A stretch of DNA of 18,120 nt from Croceicoccus sp. Its GTDB lineage: Bacteria; Pseudomonadota; Alphaproteobacteria; Sphingomonadales; Sphingomonadaceae. The notes under the pieces are model-generated. The model made no database searches. It was not told the DNA's origin and worked only from the letters and a program-made list of their open reading frames with translations. Below, one piece after another: positions 1 through 6,865 of the stretch. The position numbers and the translations under genes are program-made. The first letter of the stretch is position 1; each line of letters starts with the position of its first letter. The stretch is from NCBI GenBank assembly GCA_029936705.1, contig JAPYSD010000019.1:1-18120 (forward strand), read 5' to 3'.

Positions 1-564
1 TCGCAGGGCGGCGTGCTGGGGCTGTTCACCGCGATCCGGCGGCTGCGGGCGGTGCATGCGCGGATCGCCGACCGGCTGGCGCGCGGCGGGCTGCCGCTTT
101 ACGCGCAGCATGTCGATCCGATCGACACGGGCACGCTGGTCGATATCTTTCGCGACGATCCGCGCGCCTCGCTGCTGGGCACCGATGCGCTGCGCGACGG
201 AGTGGACGTTCCCGGCGATTCGCTTCGCCTGGTGGTGATGGAACAAGTGCCCTGGGCCAAGCCGTCGATCCTGCACCGCGCGCGCCGCGCCGCGCATGTT
301 GAACAGTTCGCCGCGAACCGGCAGGCCTATGACGATGCCATCGTGCGCGCCCGCATCGCGCAGGCGTTCGGGCGGCTGATCCGCAGCAAAGAGGACAAGG
401 GCCGCTTCGTCGTGCTGTCGCCCGCCTTCCCCTCGCGCCTGCTGTCGGCCTTTCCCGAAGGGACACCTGTGCACCGCCTGACGCTCGATGACGCTTTACA
501 AAGGTTGCAGGGACGTGTTTCCTCTGCCGAACCGGCGACATTCGAAGAGGAGCGGAAGGGTTGA
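1..564 (+). CDS. DinG-type ATP-dependent DNA helicase, C-terminal part (5'-truncated by window edge)
   Basis: The reading frame is open from the first base and ends with TGA at 562-564, so only the last 187 residues are present. This piece looks like the second RecA-like domain of a superfamily 2, XPD/DinG-type helicase. The stretch LLGTDALRDGVDVPGDSLR fits motif V, followed by a VVMEQVPW strand, and QAFGRLIRSKEDKG fits motif VI with the arginine finger region. Such enzymes unwind DNA 5' to 3' and often carry an iron-sulfur cluster in the N-terminal half, which lies outside the window and cannot be checked. The next gene starts 31 bases downstream on the same strand, so the two may share a transcript. 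Family assignment is fairly secure; the exact subtype is inferred. Confidence 0.8.
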   Translation, partial: SQGGVLGLFTAIRRLRAVHARIADRLARGGLPLYAQHVDPIDTGTLVDIFRDDPRASLLGTDALRDGVDVPGDSLRLVVMEQVPWAKPSILHRARRAAHVEQFAANRQAYDDAIVRARIAQAFGRLIRSKEDKGRFVVLSPAFPSRLLSAFPEGTPVHRLTLDDALQRLQGRVSSAEPATFEEERKG

Positions 565-595
565 GCGATGCTGCGCCCGCAGCGGGGTACAGCGC

Positions 596-1147
596 ATGAA
601 GCGCCTGGGCCTGCTGCGCCACGCCAAGTCCGAGGAGCACCAGCCTTCGGGCCGCGATTTCGACCGCGGGCTGAATGCCAAGGGCCGCCGCGCCGCCGCC
701 GCGATGGGGCGGTCGGTGGCGCGTATCCAGCCGCCCTTCGACCGCGTGGTCGCCTCTGCCGCGATGCGCGCGCAGGAAACGATCGACATCGTGCTGGACG
801 CGATGGGCCGCAGCGCGCCCGTCGACCGGGTCGACGATAAGGCGCTCTACCTGGCCGATCCGGGGCAGCTGATCGATAGTGCGGCCGCGCATGGCGGCGA
901 TGCCGATACGCTGCTGCTGGTCGCGCATAACCCGGGGCTGGAGCAGCTGGTTCTGCAGCTGGTCCCCGCCGATCCCGCCGACGAACTGCGCGCCATTGCC
1001 GAGCGCAAGTTTCCCACCGGCGCCTTTGCTTTGATCGAGCTGGACATCGCGGACTGGAGCGAACTGCCGGGTGCGACCGGGCGGCTTATCGCGCTGACAT
1101 TGCCGCGGGATCTGGACCCGGCGCTCGGTCCCGAATATGCAGGCTGA
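596..1147 (+). CDS. sixA: SixA-type histidine phosphatase (phosphoglycerate-mutase superfamily)
   Basis: A 183-residue protein of the histidine phosphatase superfamily. The N-terminal LLRHAKSE carries the catalytic RH(G/A) signature, with the His that becomes phosphorylated; LVAHNPGLEQL holds the second conserved His. The short length and the RHAKS form, rather than RHGE, match the SixA group, whose E. coli member removes phosphate from phosphohistidine in phosphorelay or PTS proteins. I chose the ATG at 596 because the protein then begins right at the core fold (MKRLGLLRHAKS); a longer in-frame start at 488 would overlap the helicase gene and add an unlikely Arg/Cys-rich tail. A weak GGGG ribosome site lies about nine bases upstream. 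It sits immediately before a LOV histidine kinase, which makes a signalling role attractive but unproven. The substrate is unknown. Confidence 0.82.
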   Translation: MKRLGLLRHAKSEEHQPSGRDFDRGLNAKGRRAAAAMGRSVARIQPPFDRVVASAAMRAQETIDIVLDAMGRSAPVDRVDDKALYLADPGQLIDSAAAHGGDADTLLLVAHNPGLEQLVLQLVPADPADELRAIAERKFPTGAFALIELDIADWSELPGATGRLIALTLPRDLDPALGPEYAG

Positions 1148-1172
1148 CACGGCCCGGCGTTCAACGGGTCAC

Positions 1173-1198
1173 GGAACCGAACCCCACTTTCCGGCGTA
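1173..1198 (+). promoter_or_regulatory. candidate EcfG-type (general stress sigma) promoter upstream of the LOV kinase
   Basis: GGAAC at 1173-1177 and CGTA at 1195-1198 are separated by 17 bases. The alphaproteobacterial EcfG consensus is GGAAC, 16-17 bases, then CGTT, so the -35 element is perfect and the -10 differs in one base. It would give a leader of roughly 75 bases before the kinase start at 1282. In related bacteria HWE kinases feed the PhyR-NepR-EcfG stress pathway, so this fits the biology. One mismatch in a four-base box means chance cannot be excluded. Confidence 0.4.
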
Positions 1199-1281
1199 AA
1201 CGGCGGGAATTCCCCTTTTGATGGCTGCTGCGCGCGTGACGGTCCGGATGCGCGCCGCCCAGGACGACGACGGAGTAACGC

Positions 1282-2364
1282 GTGGCATCGGATGGCAATG
1301 ACGATAGCAAGCGACTGAAATCATCGAACCAGGCCCATCGCCCCATCTTCGCACCCGATTCGCCCTCTTCGGCGTTCGAGGGGGCCAGCGGGTTGCTGTT
1401 CGAGCAGGCGATGGCGCAGACGCGCATGGCGGTGTGCCTGACCGATCCGAACCAGACGGACGATCCCATCGTCTTCTGCAACGAGGCGTTCCAGCAGCTG
1501 ACCGGATACCGGGCGGACGAGATCATCGGCCGCAACTGCCGGTTCCTGCAGGGGCCCGACACCGACCAGGCCCAGGTCGGCAAGATCCGCGACGCGATCC
1601 GCAGCGAAGAGGTCGTGGTCGTCGAGATCCTGAACTACCGCAAGGACGGCTCCACCTTCTGGAACACGCTGCACCTTGGCCCGATCTATGACGAGAACGG
1701 GACGCTGAAATATTTCTTCGGCAGCCAGTGGGACGTCACCGACATCCACCAGTCCCGCGCCGACGAACGCCACGCCAAGGCGATGGCGCGCGAGGTGTCG
1801 CACCGTCTGAAGAACGTGTTCGCCGTCATCGGCGGGATCGTGAACATCACGGGCCGGTCGATGGATGCCAGGAATGTCGCGCGCAAGATCAACGAACGCG
1901 TGCAGGCGCTAGGCCGGTCGTACGAACCGACGCTGGACGAGGCGGTGCTGGGCACGATCCATGTCGGCCAGGCGATCCGCGCGGTGCTGGCGCCCTACGA
2001 TCCCGAAGAGGACCGCTTCGTCTTTACCGGCAACGGCATCCGCACCGAGCCGAACGCGATCTCGGCCATCGGGCTGACGCTGCACGAGCTGGCGACCAAC
2101 GCCACCAAATATGGCGCGCTGTCACAGCCCGAAGGCACGATCGAGGTGTCGTGGGCACATGAAAAGGACAAGTTCGCGCGCAATTCGCTGGTGATCGACT
2201 GGATCGAGCGCGGCGGACCCGAAATCGATACCGCCCCCGAAATGAACGGCACCGGCTTCGACATCGCGCGCACCCTGCTGGGTCATTCGCGCGGCGTGCT
2301 TGAAACCGAATGGGAGCCCCAGGGGTTGAGAGCCAGAATCCTGATTCCGATTACACACGGATAA
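1282..2364 (+). CDS. LOV-domain blue-light sensor histidine kinase, HWE family
   Basis: A 360-residue soluble kinase with no membrane segment. Residues about 38-155 form a PAS-type LOV domain: GRNCRFLQ puts the photoreactive, flavin-bonding cysteine at Cys86, with Arg87 and Gln90 beside it, Asn118 and Asn128 in the NYRKDGSTFWN segment, and the signalling glutamine Gln149 in FFGSQ. All residues of a working LOV photocycle are therefore present. The phosphoacceptor is His174 in EVSHRLKN. The catalytic domain shows the HWE signature: His268 in the N-box LHELATNATKYGA, and Trp307-x-Glu309; GTGF (323-326) is the ATP-lid glycine motif. Domain order and size resemble the Erythrobacter litoralis LOV-HWE kinases. 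The start is a GTG with GGAG six bases upstream. The receiver gene follows after 8 bp, indicating an operon and a likely phosphotransfer partner. Confidence 0.95.
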   Translation: MASDGNDDSKRLKSSNQAHRPIFAPDSPSSAFEGASGLLFEQAMAQTRMAVCLTDPNQTDDPIVFCNEAFQQLTGYRADEIIGRNCRFLQGPDTDQAQVGKIRDAIRSEEVVVVEILNYRKDGSTFWNTLHLGPIYDENGTLKYFFGSQWDVTDIHQSRADERHAKAMAREVSHRLKNVFAVIGGIVNITGRSMDARNVARKINERVQALGRSYEPTLDEAVLGTIHVGQAIRAVLAPYDPEEDRFVFTGNGIRTEPNAISAIGLTLHELATNATKYGALSQPEGTIEVSWAHEKDKFARNSLVIDWIERGGPEIDTAPEMNGTGFDIARTLLGHSRGVLETEWEPQGLRARILIPITHG

Positions 2365-2372
2365 CCGCCTTA

Positions 2373-2732
2373 ATGAAGATCTTTCTTGTCCTTGAGGACG
2401 AACCTTTCATCGCCATGGACCTGCAATACGCCTTCGAGGATGCAGGCCATGAAGCCGTCACCGCCATCGACAACGACGAAGCCATTGCCTGCATCGAGAA
2501 CAAGCCGATCGCGGGCGCCATCCTTGATGTCAGCCTGGGCGGCGGCGTGACCTGCCAGGCGACCGCGACGCGGCTGGCGAAGGAAGGCATTCCCTTCATC
2601 CTGCATATCGGCGACCTCGACCGTGTGGGTGAGCATCTGCGCGAGATCGATGCCCCGATCATTCCCAAGCCGCGTCCGGCCGAAGACGTGGTGGCGCGGC
2701 TGATCGACCTGATCGGCGTGCCTGCGAAATAG
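2373..2732 (+). CDS. single-domain response regulator, likely partner of the LOV kinase
   Basis: A 119-residue stand-alone receiver domain without an output domain. LVLEDEP (residues 6-11) gives the acidic metal-binding pair Glu8-Asp9, GAILDVSL gives the phosphoacceptor Asp52, and IIPKP gives the conserved Lys99. The switch position, normally Thr or Ser followed by Gly, reads LHIG, so Ile79 stands where the hydroxyl residue should be. This is the one clear departure from the family. I chose ATG 2373 because the receiver fold starts there; an in-frame ATG at 2310 would overlap the kinase. It lies 8 bp after the kinase stop with only a weak ribosome site, which suggests translational coupling. 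It could pass phosphate to another protein, act as a phosphate sink, or signal through protein contact. Partnership with the kinase is inferred from position. Confidence 0.9.
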   Translation: MKIFLVLEDEPFIAMDLQYAFEDAGHEAVTAIDNDEAIACIENKPIAGAILDVSLGGGVTCQATATRLAKEGIPFILHIGDLDRVGEHLREIDAPIIPKPRPAEDVVARLIDLIGVPAK

Positions 2733-2756
2733 TGGCGTAGCCGCCGCCGCGACGGG

Positions 2757-2777
2757 CATGCGGCATGCGGCATGCGA
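2757..2777. repeat. three tandem 7-bp units (CATGCGG, CATGCGG, CATGCGA)
   Basis: Three head-to-tail heptamers lie just after the receiver gene, in the gap between two convergent genes. The last copy has one changed base. Each unit junction creates a GCATGC palindrome. No function is evident. Confidence 0.6.
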
Positions 2778-2828
2778 TGCAGGACACCGGTTTCGATGTG
2801 CTGCACACCCGACATTTGCGGTGCGCAT

Positions 2829-2850
2829 CCATGCTGTTCGTGAAGCATGG
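2829..2850. repeat. perfect inverted repeat in the convergent intergenic gap
   Basis: CCATGCT at 2829-2835 is perfectly complementary to AGCATGG at 2844-2850, with an 8-base loop. It sits between the ends of the converging receiver and merR genes, where a shared terminator might be expected, but there is no T-run on either side, so a classical intrinsic terminator is not supported. Confidence 0.4.
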
Positions 2851-2912
2851 CGGGCGGCATCCGCTTCGAGACCAGCCCTTATCCGCCCGTGGAATGATCC
2901 GCCGGCAGCGCG

Positions 2913-3302
2913 TCAGACCAGCGCGTCGGCCAGCATCTTGCGGATGGATTTGAGCCTTGCGACCGTTTCGGGATTGCTCCCGCGCTCCAGCCGCGGATCG
3001 GGCTGGGCCACGGGCGCTGGCACCGGTTCCTCGCCCGCCGGGCCCGATTTCAGCGCGCGGACCGCGCCTTTGATCGTAAAGCCCTCGCGGTTCAGCAGCC
3101 GATCGATGGTCTGCAGCAGCGCCACGTCCTCTGGCCGGTAATAGCGGCGCTGGCCGCTGCGTTTCACGGGCTTGAGCATGGGGAACTGCTCTTCCCAATA
3201 GCGCAGCACGTGCGGCTTGATGTTGAGCGCCTTCGCCACCTCTCCGATCGTGCGGAAGGCGGCGGCGTCCTTGTTGTCGTTGAAGATATTGTCCGTGGTC
3301 AC
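2913..3302 (-). CDS. MerR-family transcriptional regulator
   Basis: A 129-residue DNA-binding protein. RTIGEVAKALNIKPHVLRYWE (residues about 17-37) is the MerR winged-helix recognition segment, followed by the RYYRPEDV wing, the form seen in the MlrA/CarH-like branch. The tail is Pro/Ala-rich and ends in a short basic helix; no metal-binding cysteines or drug-binding domain follow, so the inducer cannot be guessed. The start is a GTG at 3302, only 13 bp after the ihfA stop, without a convincing ribosome site, consistent with coupled translation from the ihfA message. In many alphaproteobacteria a MerR gene follows the fabH-ihfA pair, so this is the conserved operon member. Its targets are unknown to me. 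Confidence 0.88.
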   Translation of the reverse strand: MTTDNIFNDNKDAAAFRTIGEVAKALNIKPHVLRYWEEQFPMLKPVKRSGQRRYYRPEDVALLQTIDRLLNREGFTIKGAVRALKSGPAGEEPVPAPVAQPDPRLERGSNPETVARLKSIRKMLADALV

Positions 3303-3315
3303 GCGGATGACTGTA

Positions 3316-3612
3316 TCAGAGGCCGCTGACCTTGTCCTTCAACATCTTGCTGGCGCGGAAGGTCATCACGCGGCGCGGCGTGATCGGCACCTCGATCCCG
3401 GTCTTGGGATTGCGGCCGATCCGTTCGCCCTTGTCGCGCAGGAGGAAGGTGCCGAAGCCCGAGATCTTGACGTTCTGCCCGTCGGACATGGCATCGCACA
3501 TGTGGCCCAGGATACCCTCGACCATGTCCAGCGATTCGGCACGGCTGAGCCCGACCTTACGATGGATGACATCGGCAAGATCGGCCCTGGTCAGCGTTCC
3601 GACTGATCGCAT
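3316..3612 (-). CDS. ihfA: integration host factor subunit alpha
   Basis: A 98-residue HU/IHF-family DNA-bending protein. The N-terminal LTRADLADVIHRKVGLSRAES is the IHF-alpha dimerisation helix pair, VKISGFGTFLLRDKGERIGRNP is the beta-arm signature with the GRNP tip that intercalates DNA, and PITPRRVMTFRASKMLKD closes the fold. IHF-alpha pairs with IHF-beta to bend DNA sharply at specific sites during recombination, replication and promoter looping. I chose the ATG at 3612, with AGGGGA about nine bases upstream, because the length then matches the family; an ATG at 3621 adding three residues is also possible. A longer frame to 3720 adds 36 unlikely residues. The 206-bp gap before it is richer in A and T than its surroundings and may hold an own promoter. 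Confidence 0.93.
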   Translation of the reverse strand: MRSVGTLTRADLADVIHRKVGLSRAESLDMVEGILGHMCDAMSDGQNVKISGFGTFLLRDKGERIGRNPKTGIEVPITPRRVMTFRASKMLKDKVSGL

Positions 3613-3818
3613 ATCCAACATTCCCCTGTTCCCCTCGGTTGCGGGCGACCCCGAGTAATATTCCATAACTATTTCATACACACGGCGGCGTTCCAAACGA
3701 AAACGGGCCGCCAGAGCCACTTAACAGGGGTTTTTAGGGTAGTTCGGGCATCAATCTGGCTAGGCTGCGAATGAATTGCCCAGTCCGAACGATGGATTCG
3801 CAAAGAAAATAGCTTTTG

Positions 3819-4835
3819 TCAGCTTCGCAGCAGGCATGCGCCCCAGGTGAATCCGCCGCCCATCGCTTCCAGCATGATCAGCTGGCCGGGCTGGATTCGC
3901 CCGTCCTTCACCGCGACGTCATAGGCCAGCGGCACGCTGGCGGCCGAGGTGTTGGCGTGTTCCTGCACGGTCTTGACGACCTTCTCGGGCGGCAGGTTCA
4001 GCTTTTTCGCAGTGGCGTCCAGGATGCGGGCATTGGCCTGGTGCGGGACCACCCAGTCGAGCTGTTCGCCCGCGACGCCCGCCTCTGCCATCACCTCGCG
4101 CAATACGTCGGCGAGGTTGGTGACCGCGTGGCGAAACACTTCGCGGCCCTTCATGCGCAGCTTGCCGACCGTGCCGGTGGTCGACGGACCGCCATCGACA
4201 TAGAGCAATTCGTTATGCGCGCCGTCGGTGTGGAGGCGGCTGGCGATGATGCCGGGCGCCGTGTCGGCCTGGTCGGCGGGGAACTCGCGCGCCTCGAGGA
4301 TCATCGCGCCCGCGCCGTCGCCGAACAGCACGCAGGTGCCGCGGTCGTCCCAGTCGAGGATGCGGCTGAAGGTTTCCGCGCCGATCACCAGCGCGCGGTG
4401 CTTGCCGCCCGCCGCCGAGCCCGCGGGATTCTTCAGCAGCGCGTCGGCAGTGGCGATGGCATAGAGAAAGCCCGAGCACACCGCGCCCACGTCGAACGCA
4501 TAGGCATTGGTTGCGCCCAGCAGGTCCTGCACCTTGCTGGCGCTGGAGGGAAAGGTCTGGTCCGGCGTGGCGGTCGCCAGCACGATCAGCGAAATGTCCG
4601 CCGCCGTCAGCCCGGCCGCGTCCAGCGCCTTGCGCGCGGCATCGGCGGCCAGCGTGGCGGTGGTCTCGCCCTCGCCCGCGATGTGGCGCGCGGCGATGCC
4701 GGTGCGTTCGCGGATCCACTCGTCGCTGGTGTCGACGGTCTGCGCCAGCTCCTCGTTCGTGACGCGCCGCCGGGGGAGCGCCGAACCGGAACCGATGACG
4801 CAGCTGCGCCGGATCATGCCATTATTGATAATCAT
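3819..4835 (-). CDS. fabH: beta-ketoacyl-ACP synthase III
   Basis: A 338-residue KAS III. It condenses acetyl-CoA (or another short acyl-CoA) with malonyl-ACP to start type II fatty-acid synthesis. The catalytic triad is visible: Cys120 in DVGAVCSGF, His265 in VVPHQANARI and Asn295 in EHANTSAASV. The C-terminal GGGFTWGA loop is also typical. The start ATG at 4835 overlaps the plsX stop as ATGA, which is strong evidence for translational coupling and for this start, although an in-frame ATG six codons later would give the more usual N-terminus (MIRRSCVIGSG). Length and motifs are normal; there is no sign of degradation. Confidence 0.97.
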   Translation of the reverse strand: MIINNGMIRRSCVIGSGSALPRRRVTNEELAQTVDTSDEWIRERTGIAARHIAGEGETTATLAADAARKALDAAGLTAADISLIVLATATPDQTFPSSASKVQDLLGATNAYAFDVGAVCSGFLYAIATADALLKNPAGSAAGGKHRALVIGAETFSRILDWDDRGTCVLFGDGAGAMILEAREFPADQADTAPGIIASRLHTDGAHNELLYVDGGPSTTGTVGKLRMKGREVFRHAVTNLADVLREVMAEAGVAGEQLDWVVPHQANARILDATAKKLNLPPEKVVKTVQEHANTSAASVPLAYDVAVKDGRIQPGQLIMLEAMGGGFTWGACLLRS

Positions 4836-5902
4836 GCCTCTTCCGCGGGGGCGGACGCGCGGCGCGCCTTGCCCTTGGCGGCCAGTCCGCTTTCGGCCAG
4901 GTCCGCCGTGATACGCTCGATCAGGTCTTCTTCCAGCAGCCGCGCGGCGACGGCGACCGCGTTGGCGACGCCCTTGGCATTGGCGCTGCCGTGGCTTTTC
5001 ACCACCACGCCGTTGAGGCCGAGGAAGACCGCGCCGTTATGGTTGTTGGGATCGAGGTGGTGCTTGAGCAATTCGGTCGCGGGGCGCGATACGAGGAAGC
5101 CGATCTTGGAGCGCAGCGAGGACTGGAACGCTTCCTTGAGCAGGTCGGTCACGAACCGGGCCGCGCCCTCCACCGCCTTGAGCGCGATATTGCCCGAGAA
5201 ACCGTCGGTGACGACCACGTCGGTCTCGCCCCGGTTGATCTTGTCCGCCTCGGTAAAGCCGCCGAAGCTGAAAGCCAGCTGTTCCTGCGCCGCGCGCAGC
5301 GTGTCCGACGCCTCGCGCAGGGCGCCGGTGCCCTTCGTTTCCTCGGTCCCGATGTTCAGCAGGCGGACGCGCGGTTCGGCCAGGTTGCTGGCGATGCGCG
5401 CATAGGCCGCACCCATCACCGCGAACTGCACCAGGTTGCGCGCGTCGCATTCGGTGTTCGCGCCCAGGTCCAGCATGACCATGTCGGTCTCGCCCAGCGT
5501 GGGCATCAGCGCGGCCAGCGCGGGCCGGTCGATGCCGGGCATGGTGCGCAGCGACAGCTTGGCCATCGCCATCAGCGCGCCGGTATTGCCGGCCGAGACG
5601 GCAGCGCCGGCATCGCCGCGCTTTACCGCGTCGATCGCCATGCCCATCGAGGTCTTGCGCGCACGGCGCAGCGCCTGCGTGGGCTTTTCCTCGCCAGAAA
5701 CGATTTCGGGCGCGTGGAGGATCTCCGACGCGCCGCGCATGTTGGGATGGTCCTCGAGGGCGGCCTTGATCCGCGTCTCGTCCCCGACCAGCAGGAACTT
5801 GAAGCGATCGTGACGGCGACGCGCGAGCGCCGCGCCTTCGACCATCACGCGCACGCCCTCGTCGCCGCCCATCGCATCGACGGCGATACGCGGCAGACTC
5901 AT
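4832..5902 (-). CDS. plsX: phosphate acyltransferase PlsX
   Basis: A 356-residue protein that makes acyl-phosphate from acyl-ACP and phosphate, the first step of the PlsX-PlsY route to phosphatidic acid. The N-terminal RIAVDAMGGDEG is the family hallmark; SAGNTGALMAMAKL and the GTEETKGTG region are further conserved blocks, and TDGFSGNIALKAVEG is the C-terminal signature. It lies 24 bp downstream of rpmF, with GGAGAGTAGG just before its ATG, and overlaps fabH by 4 bp. This links ribosome output, phospholipid synthesis and fatty-acid initiation in one transcript, the common bacterial rpmF-plsX-fabH arrangement. The basic, alanine-rich C-terminus (GKARRASAPAEEA) is likely disordered. Confidence 0.97.
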   Translation of the reverse strand: MSLPRIAVDAMGGDEGVRVMVEGAALARRRHDRFKFLLVGDETRIKAALEDHPNMRGASEILHAPEIVSGEEKPTQALRRARKTSMGMAIDAVKRGDAGAAVSAGNTGALMAMAKLSLRTMPGIDRPALAALMPTLGETDMVMLDLGANTECDARNLVQFAVMGAAYARIASNLAEPRVRLLNIGTEETKGTGALREASDTLRAAQEQLAFSFGGFTEADKINRGETDVVVTDGFSGNIALKAVEGAARFVTDLLKEAFQSSLRSKIGFLVSRPATELLKHHLDPNNHNGAVFLGLNGVVVKSHGSANAKGVANAVAVAARLLEEDLIERITADLAESGLAAKGKARRASAPAEEA

Positions 5903-5926
5903 CCTACTCTCCGACTGGTCGGTCTT

Positions 5927-6106
5927 TTACAGGCCAACCGCTACGATTTCACGGCCGTTGTAGTGGCCGCATGCATCGCACAGATTGTGCGGGCGCTTCA
6001 GTTCGCCGCAGTTCGAGCATTCGTGGAACGCTGCGGGCTTGAGCGCGTCATGCGCCCGGCGATTGCCACGGCGATGCGGGGATACTTTTCTCTTCGGAAC
6101 AGCCAT
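5927..6106 (-). CDS. rpmF: 50S ribosomal protein L32
   Basis: A 59-residue protein read directly from the minus strand. It begins MAVPKRKVSPHRRGNRRAHD, the typical L32 basic N-terminus, and carries a zinc-ribbon type CxxC pair of pairs: ECSNCG (Cys30, Cys33) and LCDACGHYNG (Cys43, Cys46). All four cysteines are kept, so this is the zinc-binding C+ form rather than the zinc-independent one. The protein ends GREIVAVGL. It is the first gene of the rpmF-plsX-fabH cluster and has a candidate promoter just upstream. Identification is unambiguous from the sequence and from its neighbours. Confidence 0.97.
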   Translation of the reverse strand: MAVPKRKVSPHRRGNRRAHDALKPAAFHECSNCGELKRPHNLCDACGHYNGREIVAVGL

Positions 6107-6130
6107 TTCGGCACCTGTTTAAAAAATCGA

Positions 6131-6158
6131 TCAATATTTGCGGGCCGCACTAGGCCAA
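6131..6158 (-). promoter_or_regulatory. candidate promoter for the rpmF-plsX-fabH cluster
   Basis: On the minus strand TTGGCC (6158-6153) and TATTGA (6136-6131) are 16 bases apart, a partial match to the housekeeping -35/-10 pattern, about 25 bases before the rpmF start. The DNA becomes suddenly A/T-rich here, as expected of a promoter. The match is only partial. Confidence 0.35.
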
Positions 6159-6271
6159 GCGGCGGTGAACGGCAAGGCCCACCGGCAGCAAGACGCAAGT
6201 TTGCGGCGAAGGCGCGCCCTTTAGCGATTCTGACACGAAAAGCAAGGCGCGTCGGGACCGGCTATCCGAAA

Positions 6272-6805
6272 TCAGGCCTCGACGCGGATGCGCTGCGCCG
6301 ACACCATCTCGGCATCGCGCGCCGCTGCGGCCCCGTATTCGGCATGGATCTTCAGCCGCGCGAGGCTGTTGTGGCAGGCCATCGACATCATGGTCACTTC
6401 CTGCGCGAACTGCTTTTCGGTCATGCCCGAAACGAAGATGGCCGTCACCCGCGACGTGATCCTGCAGCGATCGGGCGCGAGCGATTCGATGTGGTAAAGC
6501 TCGTGCGCGGTGGCCAGCCGCCCGACGGTCGGTTCCGCGGTGCAGTGATAGCCATAGGCGCGGCCCGGCTCCTTGTCGGTGACGGTGATGTGATAGGTGA
6601 CATCCTCCATCCCCGTCATGACCAGCCGCCACTGCCCGCTGCCGTCGCCGGGCGTGACCTGCTGCCCCTCGCGCCGCTTGGCGTTGTTCTCGTCCGCCCA
6701 GTCGAGCAGGCGGTAGAGTTCGGCCGCCGGACAACCGATCTCCATGTCGAGATCGAATTCGACCGGACCTTCCGGCGCCATCTTCTTCCTGAACAATCCG
6801 AACAT
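6272..6805 (-). CDS. SRPBCC/START-fold family protein of unknown function
   Basis: A 177-residue protein I assign to the SRPBCC (START/polyketide-cyclase) superfamily from its pattern: a short basic start (MFGLFRKKM), then VEFDLDMEIGCPAAELYRLL, which resembles the entry strand and helix with the usual ELYRLLDWAD boundary, followed by alternating strands (WRLVMTGMEDVTYHITVTD, CRITSRVTAIFVSG) and a long C-terminal helix. The fold forms a hydrophobic cavity for lipids or other ligands; no catalytic residue can be named. I chose ATG 6805 because GGGGAG sits five bases upstream; a GTG six bases earlier would abut that ribosome site. The CNNM/CBS gene lies 60 bp upstream on the same strand. The specific function is unknown. 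Confidence 0.65.
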   Translation of the reverse strand: MFGLFRKKMAPEGPVEFDLDMEIGCPAAELYRLLDWADENNAKRREGQQVTPGDGSGQWRLVMTGMEDVTYHITVTDKEPGRAYGYHCTAEPTVGRLATAHELYHIESLAPDRCRITSRVTAIFVSGMTEKQFAQEVTMMSMACHNSLARLKIHAEYGAAAARDAEMVSAQRIRVEA

Positions 6806-6865
6806 CGTCACTCCCCCGCAGCGGACCCGTGGGGAAAATGTCTCATTGTTCGGGTTAAGAAATGC

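Noticed and set aside
240..262. GGAAC motif resembling an EcfG -35 box inside the helicase gene
   Set aside because: No CGTT-like box at 16 or 17 bases and no gene start at a suitable distance; likely chance.
26..1150. A 374-codon minus-strand frame over the helicase and sixA
   Set aside because: It lies opposite two genes with clear family motifs and shows only Arg/Ala-rich low-complexity sequence.
3613..3818. Possible promoter in the A/T-richer gap before ihfA
   Set aside because: TTGGAA is present but no -10 box lies at a normal distance, so no promoter could be assigned with confidence.
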